Source: Acidiphilium sp. (GTDB lineage: Bacteria > Pseudomonadota > Alphaproteobacteria > Acetobacterales > Acetobacteraceae). Taken from it: 64,000 nt of DNA. Position numbers and translations under genes: made by a program. Shown piece by piece: positions 53,772 through 63,119 of the stretch. Location of the stretch: the NCBI GenBank assembly GCA_028688905.1, contig JAQTXH010000002.1, positions 83,061 to 147,060 on the forward strand. The letters run 5' to 3'. A model generated the notes under the pieces. That model saw only the letters and a list, made by a program, of their open reading frames with translations, ran no database searches and was not told the DNA's origin. The stretch's first letter is position 1. Every line of letters begins with the position of its first letter.

Positions 53772-55334
53772 ATGTACGCGTCAACAGAGCAGGTAAGCAG
53801 TGAAGTAGGTCTGACGGGCACGATCGAGGAGCTGATGCAGACGGTTGCCGAGCACAAGGGCTGCGGAACCGAAGGCGGTAGCGGTAAAGCGAGTTGTGGG
53901 TCCGCCGCGGGTCAGGGCGATCTCCCATCGGAAGTTTGGGAAAAAGTTAAAAATCACCCTTGTTACAGTGAAGAAGCACATCATCATTACGCGCGTATGC
54001 ATGTAGCGGTCGCACCCGCCTGCAATATCCAGTGCAATTACTGCAACCGGAAATACGATTGCGCCAATGAATCGCGCCCAGGTGTTGTCAGCGAAAAGCT
54101 GACTCCCGAACAGGCGGCGAAAAAAGTTCTCGCGGTTGCCTCGACGATTCCACAAATGACCGTGCTCGGCATTGCTGGTCCTGGTGACCCGCTTGCTAAT
54201 CCTGAGAAGACGTTCAAGACCTTCGACCTGATCATGCGTACCGCGCCGGACATCAAACTTTGCCTGTCCACCAACGGCCTGGCGTTGCCCGATCTTGTGG
54301 ACACTATCGCCGGGTTCAATGTTGACCACGTCACCATCACCATCAACATGGTCGACCCCGAAATCGGCGCAAAAATCTATCCTTGGGTGTTCTGGAAACA
54401 TCATCGCTACACTGGTGTGGAGGCTGCCAAACTCCTCACGGACCGCCAGTTGCTGGGGCTGGAGATGCTCACCGAACGCGGCATTCTCTGCAAGGTCAAC
54501 TCCGTGATGATCCCGGGTGTGAATGATAAACATCTTGTCGAAGTCAACAAAGCCGTAAAATCACGCGGCGCGTTTTTACATAACATCATGCCGCTCATTT
54601 CGGCACCGGAACACGGAACAGTATTTGGTCTTACTGGGCAGCGCGGTCCGACTGCGCAGGAATTGAAGGCTCTGCAGGATAGCTGCGAGGGGGAGATGAA
54701 CATGATGCGCCATTGCCGACAATGCCGGGCTGACGCCGTGGGCCTTCTTGGCGAGGATCGCAGCGCCGAGTTCACCACCGACAAAATCATGGCGATGGAC
54801 GTGAATTACGATCTCGACTCCCGCAAAGCCTATCAGGCCCATGTGGAAGGTGAGCGTCAGGCGAAGGTGGCGGCGAAGCAGGAGGAACTCGAAACACTGG
54901 TAGGCAAGGTTAGCGATATCAAACTTCTTGTCGCCGTGGCAACTAAAGGTTCAGGACTCATCAACGAACATTTCGGTCATGCCAAAGAGTTTCAAGTTTA
55001 CGAGCTCTCGACTGCAGGTGCCAAATTCGTCGGACACCGCCGTGTCGATCTCTACTGTCAGGGCGGTTATGGCGATGAGGAAAGCCTCGAGACTGTCATC
55101 CGCGCGATCAATGATTGCCACGCGGTATTTGTCGCCAAAATAGGTGGATGTCCGAAGGCGGATCTGCTTAAGGCCGGGATCGATCCGGTCGACCAGTTCG
55201 CGCATGAGTTCATCGAGAAATCAGCGATCATCTGGTTCAAGACATATCTTGATAAGGTGAAGTCTGGCACGATCGAGCATGTTGAACGTGGAGACGCGGC
55301 GATTCGCCAGGGTGCGCTGATCGCGGCCGCATAA
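53772..55334 (+). CDS. nifB: NifB, FeMo-cofactor biosynthesis radical SAM enzyme
   Basis: NifB (520 aa) fuses two [4Fe-4S] clusters into NifB-co. Radical SAM motif [14 protein letters not shown] (~residues 75-88) with the following ANESRPGV; auxiliary cysteines [13 protein letters not shown] NifX-like domain occupies roughly residues 385-520 ([23 protein letters not shown]). ATG 53772 has AAGGAG 6 nt upstream and follows the sigma-54 promoter. Confidence 0.97.
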   Translation: MYASTEQVSSEVGLTGTIEELMQTVAEHKGCGTEGGSGKASCGSAAGQGDLPSEVWEKVKNHPCYSEEAHHHYARMHVAVAPACNIQCNYCNRKYDCANESRPGVVSEKLTPEQAAKKVLAVASTIPQMTVLGIAGPGDPLANPEKTFKTFDLIMRTAPDIKLCLSTNGLALPDLVDTIAGFNVDHVTITINMVDPEIGAKIYPWVFWKHHRYTGVEAAKLLTDRQLLGLEMLTERGILCKVNSVMIPGVNDKHLVEVNKAVKSRGAFLHNIMPLISAPEHGTVFGLTGQRGPTAQELKALQDSCEGEMNMMRHCRQCRADAVGLLGEDRSAEFTTDKIMAMDVNYDLDSRKAYQAHVEGERQAKVAAKQEELETLVGKVSDIKLLVAVATKGSGLINEHFGHAKEFQVYELSTAGAKFVGHRRVDLYCQGGYGDEESLETVIRAINDCHAVFVAKIGGCPKADLLKAGIDPVDQFAHEFIEKSAIIWFKTYLDKVKSGTIEHVERGDAAIRQGALIAAA

Positions 55335-55374
55335 CAAATTAGTACCTCCCAGTACCGAGACAGGAGAACGGATC

Positions 55375-55599
55375 ATGACTTTAAAAATCATAGCCTCCCA
55401 ATGCACGGGGTGCTCAGCCTGCGAAGCAGAGTGTCCAAATGTGGCAATTTCAGAGAAGGGAGGTACTTTTATCATCAATCCGAAAAAATGCACCGAATGC
55501 ATCGGGCATTTTGACTCGCCGCAATGCGCGGCGGTTTGTCCGGTCGATGACACTTGCGTGATTGATACTTCCTATCCACGCTATCAACCTGCGGCATAG
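55375..55599 (+). CDS. 2[4Fe-4S] ferredoxin, second FdxN-like copy
   Basis: Ferredoxin of 74 aa with [11 protein letters not shown] and CTEC-x8-CAAVC, closely similar to the 52192 product but with a ~9-residue C-terminal tail (SYPRYQPAA). Directly after nifB, a common place for the ferredoxin that supports NifB activity. AGGAG precedes the ATG. Confidence 0.93.
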   Translation: MTLKIIASQCTGCSACEAECPNVAISEKGGTFIINPKKCTECIGHFDSPQCAAVCPVDDTCVIDTSYPRYQPAA

Positions 55600-55610
55600 G
55601 AGCTGGTTAC

Positions 55611-55922
55611 ATGAACATCGAGATAACGCCAGCGGCGCAAAAATTCATTCGCTTCATGCTGCGGACCGATGGCACTCCGCAGAGTGGCTTTCGGCTTTCG
55701 GTAACTCCAGGTGGCTGTTCAGGACTTGCGGCCGATATAAGCGTAAAGTCGGCACCGGAACCCGGAGATGCAGTGGTCGAGCGTGATGGCGTGAAGCTCT
55801 TTCTACCGGCGGAAAGTCGTATTTTGTTGGACGGGGTGACGATCGACTTTGCGGACACCGTTGCGCAAACAGGATTAGTATTTCATGATCCGAAAGGCTC
55901 GTCATGTGCATCGCATCGCTAA
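55611..55922 (+). CDS. IscA/HesB-like protein lacking the CxC end
   Basis: A-type carrier family protein (103 aa). First cysteine present in TPGGCSGLAADI, but the C-terminus reads SSCASHR, with a single Cys instead of the usual C-G-C. It may bind clusters differently or act through partners. Lies between the second ferredoxin and the TPR-like gene in the nifB operon. Confidence 0.85.
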   Translation: MNIEITPAAQKFIRFMLRTDGTPQSGFRLSVTPGGCSGLAADISVKSAPEPGDAVVERDGVKLFLPAESRILLDGVTIDFADTVAQTGLVFHDPKGSSCASHR

Positions 55923-55953
55923 GTGCATACGCGAGAGACAGGAGAGTCGGCGG

Positions 55954-56496
55954 ATGACCAATGCCACAGGCCGGGCAACGCTAGGTCCCCAAGTCGTGGA
56001 GCAAGCCGTTTTTGCCAAAGCTCTGTTGGGAGAGGGACTGCCGCCGGAGGCCGAACGTCATTTGCGACAGGCTGGGCTTTTCTACCACATGGACGACATT
56101 GCCGAAACCCATCTGCTGAAGGCGCAAGCTTTGGCACCTGAGCATGCAGCGGTTCTCATCGGCCTTTACCGATTCTACTTCTATAAAGGCCGATTGAGTG
56201 CAGCGCTTGATATTGCAATGACTTGTCTTACGAAAGCCGCGCAGGAAAACAACCTCCCGAATGACTGGCGCAACCTTAAGGCAGGTGATGCCATGTTTAG
56301 CAGCTATGACGACATGCCTTTGCGCTTTTTTTTGTTTGCACTTAAAGGTTATGCTTATTTGCAAATGCGACTCGGCAATGTGGATGAAGGTTTGATCGCG
56401 ATCCAGAAACTGCTGGAACTCGATCCCACCGATAAAATTGGTTCCAGGGTTTTGCTGGAAGTGATCCAACGGATGGGAGCAGATGATGATCTCTGA
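55954..56496 (+). CDS. TPR-like helical protein, nif-associated
   Basis: Protein of 180 aa with helix pairs like tetratricopeptide repeats (DDIAETHLLKAQALAPEHAAVLIGLYRFYFYKGRLSAAL; FFLFALKGYAYLQMRLGNVDEGLIAIQKLLELDP). Probably a scaffold for protein contacts. CAGGAGAG precedes ATG 55954. Overlaps the next gene by 14 nt. Confidence 0.8.
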   Translation: MTNATGRATLGPQVVEQAVFAKALLGEGLPPEAERHLRQAGLFYHMDDIAETHLLKAQALAPEHAAVLIGLYRFYFYKGRLSAALDIAMTCLTKAAQENNLPNDWRNLKAGDAMFSSYDDMPLRFFLFALKGYAYLQMRLGNVDEGLIAIQKLLELDPTDKIGSRVLLEVIQRMGADDDL

Positions 56497-57259
56497 AATC
56501 GATGAAGCCCGAGACTGGCTCGGTAACGAAGTAAATTGCGCTGCTTGCGTGCATGAACTGCTGCTGGCAACCGCAAAGTGCAAGCTTATGCATGCCTGCG
56601 TAAACGACCGCTACGCAAGGCGTATCGACCGATTTTTTAATTGGAACCAGCATGAAGCCAACGCGTATCTAAATCACCCGCACTTCGAGGTTCGTGCGAT
56701 CGCGGCAAGCCATGCCGACATATTTCTCCTGGCCGCGCTGCTCGACGATCCGGACGAAACCGTTCGATGGAATGCGGCCCGCCGTCTCCCGCGCAATCGT
56801 ATCCTGAAACTACGCACGGACTTGCATCGGGAGGTGCGAATTCGCATTGCCTCGCGGCTGGACGATTCGGATCTCATCGTCATGATGGGAGACCCTGACT
56901 ATTATGTGCGATTGGTGATTGCGCGGCGTATCTCGCCGTCATTATTGACACGTTTCATCCACGATGAGGAAGCCGAGGTCCGGCGCGTGGTGGCGCGTCG
57001 TGTTCCGGTCGAATGGCTCTTTCAAATGTCTGCTGACGCGGATGCCACCGTCAGATGGGAAGTTGCGCAACGTCTGGCACCGGATCTTCTGGACCGGCTA
57101 CTGTACGATCCGGACTGGCGCGTACGCTTCGAGGTGGCGCGCCGCATTCCAGCCACGCAATTGAGTGAACTGATGGAGGACGCCGACCCGTTGGTGTGTG
57201 AGATGGCGCAGTCAAGGTTGATCCAGAGGCCTTCGCAGATAAAGACGATTGCACAATGA
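56483..57259 (+). CDS. Leucine-rich-variant (LRV) Fe-S protein
   Basis: Protein of 258 aa. An N-terminal cysteine cluster (NCAACVHELLLATAKCKLMHAC, ~residues 18-39) can hold a [4Fe-4S] cluster. It is followed by about eight LRV repeats (such as DPDETVRWNAARRLP, DPDYYVRLVIARRIS, DPDWRVRFEVARRIP). This matches the LRV protein known beside nif genes in Azotobacter. Function unknown. Stop overlaps nifZ. Confidence 0.9.
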   Translation: MMISEIDEARDWLGNEVNCAACVHELLLATAKCKLMHACVNDRYARRIDRFFNWNQHEANAYLNHPHFEVRAIAASHADIFLLAALLDDPDETVRWNAARRLPRNRILKLRTDLHREVRIRIASRLDDSDLIVMMGDPDYYVRLVIARRISPSLLTRFIHDEEAEVRRVVARRVPVEWLFQMSADADATVRWEVAQRLAPDLLDRLLYDPDWRVRFEVARRIPATQLSELMEDADPLVCEMAQSRLIQRPSQIKTIAQ

Positions 57260-57576
57260 GCAACATTGTTCGTGACAGCGATGTGGTTGAACTATCGCAG
57301 CCGCCCTATTTCGGGTTTGGTGAAAAGGTGAAAGCCAAGCGGGCAATCCGCAATGATGGCACCTATGCTGGTAAAGAAATTGGCGAGCTACTAGCAAAAA
57401 AAGGCGAGGAAGGCTACGTCGTCAGTATCGGAACGTTCTTGCAACAATTCTACATCTATGGCGTGGAATTTGTGGAAAGCGGCAACCGTGTCGGTATGAA
57501 GCGGAAGGAACTCGAGCCCGTCCAGTCACGGGTCGATGATAGTGATCCACCATTGCCGGGAGGGATCGCATTGTGA
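57256..57576 (+). CDS. nifZ: NifZ, first copy
   Basis: NifZ (106 aa), which assists P-cluster formation in the MoFe protein. Family pattern PPYFGFGEKVKAKRAIRNDGTYAGKEIGELLAKKGEEGYV. Overlaps the LRV gene and the second nifZ by 4 nt each. Confidence 0.93.
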   Translation: MSNIVRDSDVVELSQPPYFGFGEKVKAKRAIRNDGTYAGKEIGELLAKKGEEGYVVSIGTFLQQFYIYGVEFVESGNRVGMKRKELEPVQSRVDDSDPPLPGGIAL

Positions 57577-57818
57577 TTGAGCCAAGGTTGCCAAAATATC
57601 AATGGGGTCAGCGTGTCCAGGTGCTTACCGATTTGCATAATGACGGTACATTTCCGGATGCGGCCGCTGGAGAGTTACTGGCCGGCATCGGTGATCAGGG
57701 AGAAATTGTCCAGGTTGGTTCACATGTTGAATCAAGTATACCGATTTATCTAGTCGAATTCGGCGATCTTCGGGTCATTGGTTGCCTCGAAGAAGAGATC
57801 GGTCCGGTTTGTGCATGA
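57573..57818 (+). CDS. NifZ-family protein, second copy
   Basis: Second, shorter NifZ-like protein (81 aa): KYQWGQRVQVLTDLHNDGTFPDAAAGELLAGIGDQGEIV. GTG start overlaps the first nifZ stop. Divergent enough from copy 1 that the duplication is old; possible division of labour or heteromer. Confidence 0.9.
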   Translation: MIEPRLPKYQWGQRVQVLTDLHNDGTFPDAAAGELLAGIGDQGEIVQVGSHVESSIPIYLVEFGDLRVIGCLEEEIGPVCA

Positions 57819-57866
57819 TAATGTTTAGAGTTATCCCTTTTTCTGCAATGTTTGGTGGTATGAGTT

Positions 57867-57906
57867 ATGAGTTTGTGGGTAGCTTTGCTACTTCACCGAA
57901 ACTCAT
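57867..57906 (+). repeat. Nested hairpin downstream of nifZ pair
   Basis: ATGAGTTT (57867-57874) pairs with AAACTCAT (57899-57906), enclosing a second perfect stem GTAGC-TTT-GCTAC (57879-57891). No T-run follows. May terminate weakly or protect the upstream mRNA. Confidence 0.55.
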
Positions 57907-57919
57907 GCGCGTCTAGACG

Positions 57920-58288
57920 ATGGTGAACCGGATGGAATTTTCAACCGTAACGGAAGCGACAGAGCGGCTCCCCCATCCTAACGACGTTGATCGAAAACGC
58001 ATCGAACGCGCGCTCGAAGCACGTATGCGCTATCGCTACGTCGCACCGCGCGTGCTGGCGGTTGCCGGGGGCTATCGGATTGAAAGCCCGTGCTGTTCGC
58101 GTAACATAGATACTGAAGGCGGTGTCATCGATGTTGCGTTGATCGCGTACCAGACCGATACAAAGACTTGGTGCCTTTATCAAAAAAATCATGCTCAAGA
58201 CAGTTGGACATTTGAAAATTCATACTGCCGACTGAACGAAGCATTGGAGCAGTTAAATACGGATCCTGAGCGGAAATTTTGGCAATGA
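57920..58288 (+). CDS. Hypothetical protein, nif region
   Basis: Unrecognised protein of 122 aa. Motifs: RMRYRYVAPRVLAVAGGYRIESPCCSRNID, then WCLYQKNHAQDSWTF and a closing DPERKFWQ. The CC pair and aromatic-rich end look conserved-family like. Start 57920 or ATG 57932. Downstream of nifZ and followed by other unknown genes. Confidence 0.7.
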   Translation: MVNRMEFSTVTEATERLPHPNDVDRKRIERALEARMRYRYVAPRVLAVAGGYRIESPCCSRNIDTEGGVIDVALIAYQTDTKTWCLYQKNHAQDSWTFENSYCRLNEALEQLNTDPERKFWQ

Positions 58289-58358
58289 ATTTGCATAATA
58301 AATTTGCGTAACGATAAGCAATGACCGGAAGACAGATGTTGAAAGCAGTGAGATAGCC

Positions 58359-58631
58359 ATGGCGATGAGTGTTGCTGATCTACAGGCGATCGATGCCCTG
58401 CTCGCGGGTGCCGACCTGGAAAAGGGTTTAATCGCGGCACTGCGCCGGCAATTCCCGCATTTGTCATGGACAGGCTGTGATGCATCGGATGTGACCGACA
58501 CGCCTTTCCGTATCTATGAATATGTTGACATCCATTTGCTGAACAGCACAGATCACTGCGCGCAACTCACATCGGATCTCGCCAGTGCTACCGGCGTTAT
58601 ATTAGCAAAGCGGAGTGCTGAACATGACTGA
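58359..58631 (+). CDS. Hypothetical protein, nif region
   Basis: Unrecognised 90-aa protein, MAMSVADLQAIDALLAGADL, with a helical first half and FRIYEYVDIHLLNSTDHCAQL. Stop overlaps the start of the DegT-like gene by 8 nt, so the two are probably translated together. Confidence 0.65.
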   Translation: MAMSVADLQAIDALLAGADLEKGLIAALRRQFPHLSWTGCDASDVTDTPFRIYEYVDIHLLNSTDHCAQLTSDLASATGVILAKRSAEHD

Positions 58632-59832
58632 AAAAATATCTGCGATACTTCAAGATTGTGAAAGCGAAGATGTACAGACTGAGGTGGATGATTCTTTCAT
58701 TGTACTGTCAGATCCTGACATTACGGTGGCCGAACTCGCCGCGGTCGATGCTGTTCTGCGCTCGCCGAGACTTTCGACAGGCGCAGTCGCCGAGACGTTT
58801 GAAGCGGAATTCGCGGCGTATCTGGGGCGCAAATATGCTATTGCCGTGCCAAGTGGCACGCTTGGCCTGCTCATTGCCTTGGCAGCCTATGGGATCGGTG
58901 CGGGCGACGAGGTCATCGCATCGTCCTATTCCTTCCGTGAGACGGCTCATGCCATCAGCCTCTGCGGTGCCAGGCCCGTATTTGCCGACATTGATTATTG
59001 GGCGGGTACCATACTGCCAGAAAAGGTCGCAGCGCGAATTACCAAAAAAACCCGGGCAATCATTGGCGGTAATAATAATGGACATCCTGCTGCCTGGATG
59101 GAGTTACGTAAACTTGCTAAGACACACGGACTGATCTTGATCGAGGATTCAACGGAGGCGATTGGTTCAAAATATCAAGGCGCACTTGTCGGGACATTCG
59201 GTGATACGGCGATATTTGATTTTGCGCAGCCATTAGCTCTCACCTGCGGGGAGGGCGGGATGGTTGTTACTGATGATATCGATATTGCTGTGGCGCTGCG
59301 GTCTCATCGTGCGCATCGTCTGTCGGAGCGGTCCTCTGTGGTGGTGAGTGCAACACCTCCCTACCAAGCCGGCATGAGCGATCTGTCCGCGGCCCTGGGT
59401 CTCGCCCAGTTGCGGCGTCTGGATGAAATCTTAGAGCGCCGCCTCTGGTCGGAACAACTATACTACAAATACGTCCAATCCTTCGAAGGGATCAAAGATC
59501 CCTATATTGGGCCGGAGGTGACGGAGATAAACTGGTTTCTCTATAATGTTCATCTGGGTACGCGCTTTTCTCGGTCTAGCCGGGATGCCATTATTGAGGA
59601 TATGCGTGTCGAACAGGTTGAAGCTGTGGCTTACTGCAATCCGCTCCATCTGCAGCGGCACTATTTCGACTTTGGTTATCGCCGTGGCGATTATTTCGTG
59701 ACCGAAAAAGTCGCGGACCGTGCCGTGGCGCTTCCCTTTCACACCAACCTCACTGAAGATCAGATTTCCTTCATTGTTTCAACCATGAAGGATGCCTCGA
59801 TCAACGTGGGAGCAGGTGCTGCCATCTACTGA
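58624..59832 (+). CDS. DegT/DnrJ/EryC1-family pseudo-aminotransferase
   Basis: Fold-type I PLP protein (402 aa) of the sugar aminotransferase family. Conserved parts: AVPSGTLGLLIAL, LILIEDSTEAIGSKYQG, GEGGMVVTDD. The PLP-binding Lys expected in SFxxxK before GEGG is absent: the sequence is FDFAQPLALTCGEGG, with Leu (codon TTA) at that place. It therefore should not make the usual internal aldimine and may be a sensor or a dehydratase-like variant. Sits in the nif region with coupled unknown genes. Confidence 0.85.
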   Translation: MTEKISAILQDCESEDVQTEVDDSFIVLSDPDITVAELAAVDAVLRSPRLSTGAVAETFEAEFAAYLGRKYAIAVPSGTLGLLIALAAYGIGAGDEVIASSYSFRETAHAISLCGARPVFADIDYWAGTILPEKVAARITKKTRAIIGGNNNGHPAAWMELRKLAKTHGLILIEDSTEAIGSKYQGALVGTFGDTAIFDFAQPLALTCGEGGMVVTDDIDIAVALRSHRAHRLSERSSVVVSATPPYQAGMSDLSAALGLAQLRRLDEILERRLWSEQLYYKYVQSFEGIKDPYIGPEVTEINWFLYNVHLGTRFSRSSRDAIIEDMRVEQVEAVAYCNPLHLQRHYFDFGYRRGDYFVTEKVADRAVALPFHTNLTEDQISFIVSTMKDASINVGAGAAIY

Positions 59833-59840
59833 ATCTTCCC

Positions 59841-59859
59841 AAGTCGCATGTCGCGACTT
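59841..59859 (+). repeat. Short hairpin before ferredoxin gene
   Basis: AAGTCGC-ATGTC-GCGACTT forms a perfect 7-bp stem between the DegT-like stop and the ferredoxin ribosome-binding site. Probably an intercistronic stability element. Confidence 0.5.
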
Positions 59860-59881
59860 TCAATACGAAAGGAGTAATTCA

Positions 59882-60190
59882 ATGTCTCTGGTTACCATTT
59901 TGCCTTCAGGAAAGGCTGTTGATGTGGCGGCGGGAACGACGCTGTTGGCGGCAATTCTTGCGTCCGAGGCGTTGGAAAATCATGTGTGCAATGGCAAAAT
60001 GACTTGCGGTGCATGTCATATTTTTGTTCAAGAGGGCCGCAAGGGACTTTCTAAAATAAATCGTGAGGAAAATGAAAAACTCGATAGCATTGTTGGCATT
60101 GGCTCAAAATCACGCCTTGCCTGCTTTGCGACGGTTCTTGGTACCGAAAATATCAGCATTGAACTGCTGAGCTTTGGATCTGGTTTATAA
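59882..60190 (+). CDS. [2Fe-2S] ferredoxin (adrenodoxin-like)
   Basis: Ferredoxin of 102 aa with CNGKMTCGACHIFV and a fourth cysteine in RLACFATVLG, the C-x5-C-x2-C...C plan of adrenodoxin/Isc-type ferredoxins. Start ATG 59882 follows AAAGGAG. Probably donates electrons in Fe-S assembly for nitrogenase. Confidence 0.9.
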   Translation: MSLVTILPSGKAVDVAAGTTLLAAILASEALENHVCNGKMTCGACHIFVQEGRKGLSKINREENEKLDSIVGIGSKSRLACFATVLGTENISIELLSFGSGL

Positions 60191-60208
60191 AAATTACAGG
60201 AGTTTCCG

Positions 60209-60424
60209 ATGAAAACTGATAAAGTACTGATTCATGTTCGCTTTGCACCTGACGGAAGAGTCATCGAGATTGGTGAGCGTCCCGTTGCGTTGAGTCCACA
60301 GAAATGGTTTGAGTGCCTAAGTGATAAAGCCGGAACTCACTATCAGCCGTTTGCGGGTGGGCGCGGATTATTCCGGCTTGAACGCCAAGAGGTTGATGTC
60401 GTGAAAAATAGTATTGCAGCGTGA
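60209..60424 (+). CDS. Small hypothetical protein, nif region
   Basis: Unrecognised 71-aa protein: VLIHVRFAPDGRVIEIGERPVALSPQKWFECLS. AGGAG lies before the ATG. Located between the [2Fe-2S] ferredoxin gene and modA, 18 nt after the former. Confidence 0.65.
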   Translation: MKTDKVLIHVRFAPDGRVIEIGERPVALSPQKWFECLSDKAGTHYQPFAGGRGLFRLERQEVDVVKNSIAA

Positions 60425-60433
60425 GAAAGAAAT

Positions 60434-61246
60434 ATGATGGCAAATTTTATGGGGTATAGTTTTACCGAAACTATACGGCGCTGTATTGGACTATGCATAA
60501 AGCTTCTGACATTTGCGTTGGTTGGCATTTTTATTTTGACATCATCCCCAGCCTGGGCACGCAATGTTTTGGTTGCGGTTGCCGCGAATTTCATGGCACC
60601 CGCTCATAAAATTGCCGCGGCATTCCATTCGAAGACCGGTTACGGAGTGGAACTCAGCTTTGGTTCTTCGGGGCAGTTTTATGCGCAGATCAAACAAGGC
60701 GCGCCGTTTGAAGTCTTTTTGTCAGCTGACGCGGCCCGTCCCCAAAAAGCGGAAGCCGATGGGTTGGCAGTGCCCGGCTCTGTTTTCACTTATGCAATCG
60801 GAAAACTTGTTCTTTGGAGTGCCAATGCCCAGTTGGTCGATCCACACGGTGCTATTTTGCGCAGCGGCACCTTCACTCATATTGCGAATTGCAACCCTGA
60901 CTCAGCACCTTATGGCACCGCGGGCATTCAAACCTTGAAAGCGCTCGGACTTTATAATCAGATTGATCCGAAGATTGTGACCGCGGCAAATCTATCGCAA
61001 GCGTATCAGTTCATCGCCAGCGGTAATGCCGAACTTGGTTTTGTTGCGCTGTCGCAGGTGATGAACAATAGCAAAGGATCAAAATGGATTGTTCCTCAAA
61101 CCCTTTATTCGCCAATCATCCAGGATGCCGTTCTGCTCAAAACCGGCGCGAAGGACCCCGGCGCACGTGCCTTTCTGGCGTTTCTGAAATCGAAAACAGC
61201 GATCAAAATCATTCACAGCTACGGTTACTCTACGCCCGGAGGCTGA
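60434..61246 (+). CDS. modA: Molybdate ABC transporter binding protein ModA
   Basis: Periplasmic molybdate-binding protein (270 aa). A signal peptide spans about residues 16-43 (LCIKLLTFALVGIFILT, cleavage after AWA). Binding-site motifs are AVAANFMAP, FGSSGQFYAQI and CNPDSAPYGTAG. An ATG three bases downstream is an alternative start. Confidence 0.95.
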   Translation: MMANFMGYSFTETIRRCIGLCIKLLTFALVGIFILTSSPAWARNVLVAVAANFMAPAHKIAAAFHSKTGYGVELSFGSSGQFYAQIKQGAPFEVFLSADAARPQKAEADGLAVPGSVFTYAIGKLVLWSANAQLVDPHGAILRSGTFTHIANCNPDSAPYGTAGIQTLKALGLYNQIDPKIVTAANLSQAYQFIASGNAELGFVALSQVMNNSKGSKWIVPQTLYSPIIQDAVLLKTGAKDPGARAFLAFLKSKTAIKIIHSYGYSTPGG

Positions 61247-61249
61247 CCG

Positions 61250-61915
61250 ATGTGGCCGGCGATTGTGCTGACGCTGGAGCTGGCAACTGTCACAACGGCA
61301 ATTCTCATTCTTATTGGCACACCACTGGCCTGGTGGCTCGCGCGCAGCAAGAGCTGGACCGCCGACGTCATCTCGACCGTCGTCGCATTGCCGATTGTTC
61401 TACCGCCTACGGCTCTGGGTTTCTATCTTCTGGTTGCGCTCGGGCCGCATGGTCCGTTCGCGTCCCTGCTACCGTTTTTCGGTCTGCGCTCTCTGGCCTT
61501 CAGCTTCAATGGGCTGGTGATTGGCTCCGTGATTTATTCGTTGCCCTTCATGGTACAACCGATTCGCAATGCCTTTCGGGTCATTGGCGATGCCCCGTTG
61601 GAGGTGGCGGCGATGCTTCGGGCGTCTCCCCTTGATGCATTTTTTTCGGTCGCCGTGCCACTGGCGCAAGGCGGCATCTTTACCGGTTCTATTCTGAGCT
61701 TCGCGCATACAATCGGCGAATTCGGCGTGGTTCTGATGATTGGCGGCGATATTCCCGGAAAAACGGAAGTGTTGTCCATCATTATTTTCAATGATGTTGA
61801 AACGATGCAATGGAGGGCGGCTAATATCGTATCTGCCTATATGGTGCTCTTTGCCTTTGCTGTGATTTTGGTTACGATGATGATCGAAAGACGGACAAGA
61901 AGGCTGTTTCCTTGA
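61250..61915 (+). CDS. modB: Molybdate ABC transporter permease ModB
   Basis: Inner-membrane permease (221 aa) with about five to six membrane helices and the EAA-type loop [33 protein letters not shown]. It begins 3 nt after modA and overlaps modC by 4 nt. Confidence 0.95.
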   Translation: MWPAIVLTLELATVTTAILILIGTPLAWWLARSKSWTADVISTVVALPIVLPPTALGFYLLVALGPHGPFASLLPFFGLRSLAFSFNGLVIGSVIYSLPFMVQPIRNAFRVIGDAPLEVAAMLRASPLDAFFSVAVPLAQGGIFTGSILSFAHTIGEFGVVLMIGGDIPGKTEVLSIIIFNDVETMQWRAANIVSAYMVLFAFAVILVTMMIERRTRRLFP

Positions 61916-63003
61916 GTCCTGTGGAAGCGCGTTTCATGGGAAATATCGGGTCTTTTCCCTTGGATATTTCTTTTACCGCGCCAGCCCAGGGTGTTACCGG
62001 TCTGTTCGGACCCTCGGGTTGCGGCAAAACCACAATTCTTCGCTGTCTCGCCGGGTTTATTCGCCTGGAGGGCGGCTATCTGCGCGTCGGCGATGCGGTG
62101 TGGCAGGAATCTGCGCACTTTCTGGCACCTCACAAGCGGCCGGTCGGCTACGTCTTTCAGGAGCCGCGTCTTTTTGCGCATCTATCGGTCCTTGACAATC
62201 TGCGCTACGGGCTGCGCCGGGTTCGAATGATGGCTCCCTCCATCGGGCTTGAGCCGATGATTGATCTTATGGGCCTTCGTGGTCTCCTGCGGCGCTCGCC
62301 CGCGGCACTTTCGGGCGGTGAGCGGCAACGCGTCGCCATCGGCCGCGCGATCCTCGCCCAGCCCCGGCTGCTCTTGATGGATGAACCGCTCTCGGCACTC
62401 GACCGTGATGCCAAGAATGAAATTCTTCCTTATCTTGTGGAGCTTCCGGCCGTATTGTCGATTCCGATTATTTATGTCTCTCACGACTTCACCGAACTTG
62501 AACAGCTTGCAGATTATCTCATTCTCATGCGCAAAGACGGTCGGGTTCAGGCTTCCGGGGCGCTGCATACCTTGCTGGCAGATATCTCTCTGCCCCTTGC
62601 CCGCATGCCGGAATCGGCGATGATTCTCGCTGTCTGCGTAGAAGATTACGATGCCGCCTATGACATTACGGCCTGCACAGCCAACGGTGTGAGGATTTTG
62701 GTGCCAGGCTTGCTGGGGACTGCCGGAACCACAAGGCGCCTGCGCGTGCGAGCGAGCGATGTCAGCCTTATCAAAGGCACGCCGCAAAATTCCAGCGTAC
62801 TCAACATTCTCCCGGCTCATATCCTGGCAGCCGAAATGGCCAGCGCCAATCAGATGCTTGTTCTGCTTGGCCTGGATGGGCAGGCCAGCGAAACGCGGCT
62901 GGTTTCCAGCATTACGCGAAAATCATGGAATACCCTCGCACTGCAAATCGGCGATAATGTCTTTGCGCAAATCAAAGGCATGGCGCTGGCTGATGCACGA
63001 TGA
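61912..63003 (+). CDS. modC: Molybdate ABC transporter ATPase ModC
   Basis: ATPase (363 aa) of the ModABC importer. Walker [15 protein letters not shown], signature [16 protein letters not shown], Walker [17 protein letters not shown]-terminal TOBE-type molybdate-sensing region occupies ~residues 290-360. TTG 61912 overlaps the modB stop and is the likely start. Confidence 0.95.
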   Translation: MSPVEARFMGNIGSFPLDISFTAPAQGVTGLFGPSGCGKTTILRCLAGFIRLEGGYLRVGDAVWQESAHFLAPHKRPVGYVFQEPRLFAHLSVLDNLRYGLRRVRMMAPSIGLEPMIDLMGLRGLLRRSPAALSGGERQRVAIGRAILAQPRLLLMDEPLSALDRDAKNEILPYLVELPAVLSIPIIYVSHDFTELEQLADYLILMRKDGRVQASGALHTLLADISLPLARMPESAMILAVCVEDYDAAYDITACTANGVRILVPGLLGTAGTTRRLRVRASDVSLIKGTPQNSSVLNILPAHILAAEMASANQMLVLLGLDGQASETRLVSSITRKSWNTLALQIGDNVFAQIKGMALADAR

Positions 63004-63119
63004 TGGGGTCTTGAGCATGAGTACTGAGGGGCACCAAGATGAAGATTCAGCAATGCCACAGGAGAGCCACAGCAGCCGAAGGCTGAAACGCACTATTCTG
63101 GCCCTCGGCTGTGGGCAAT

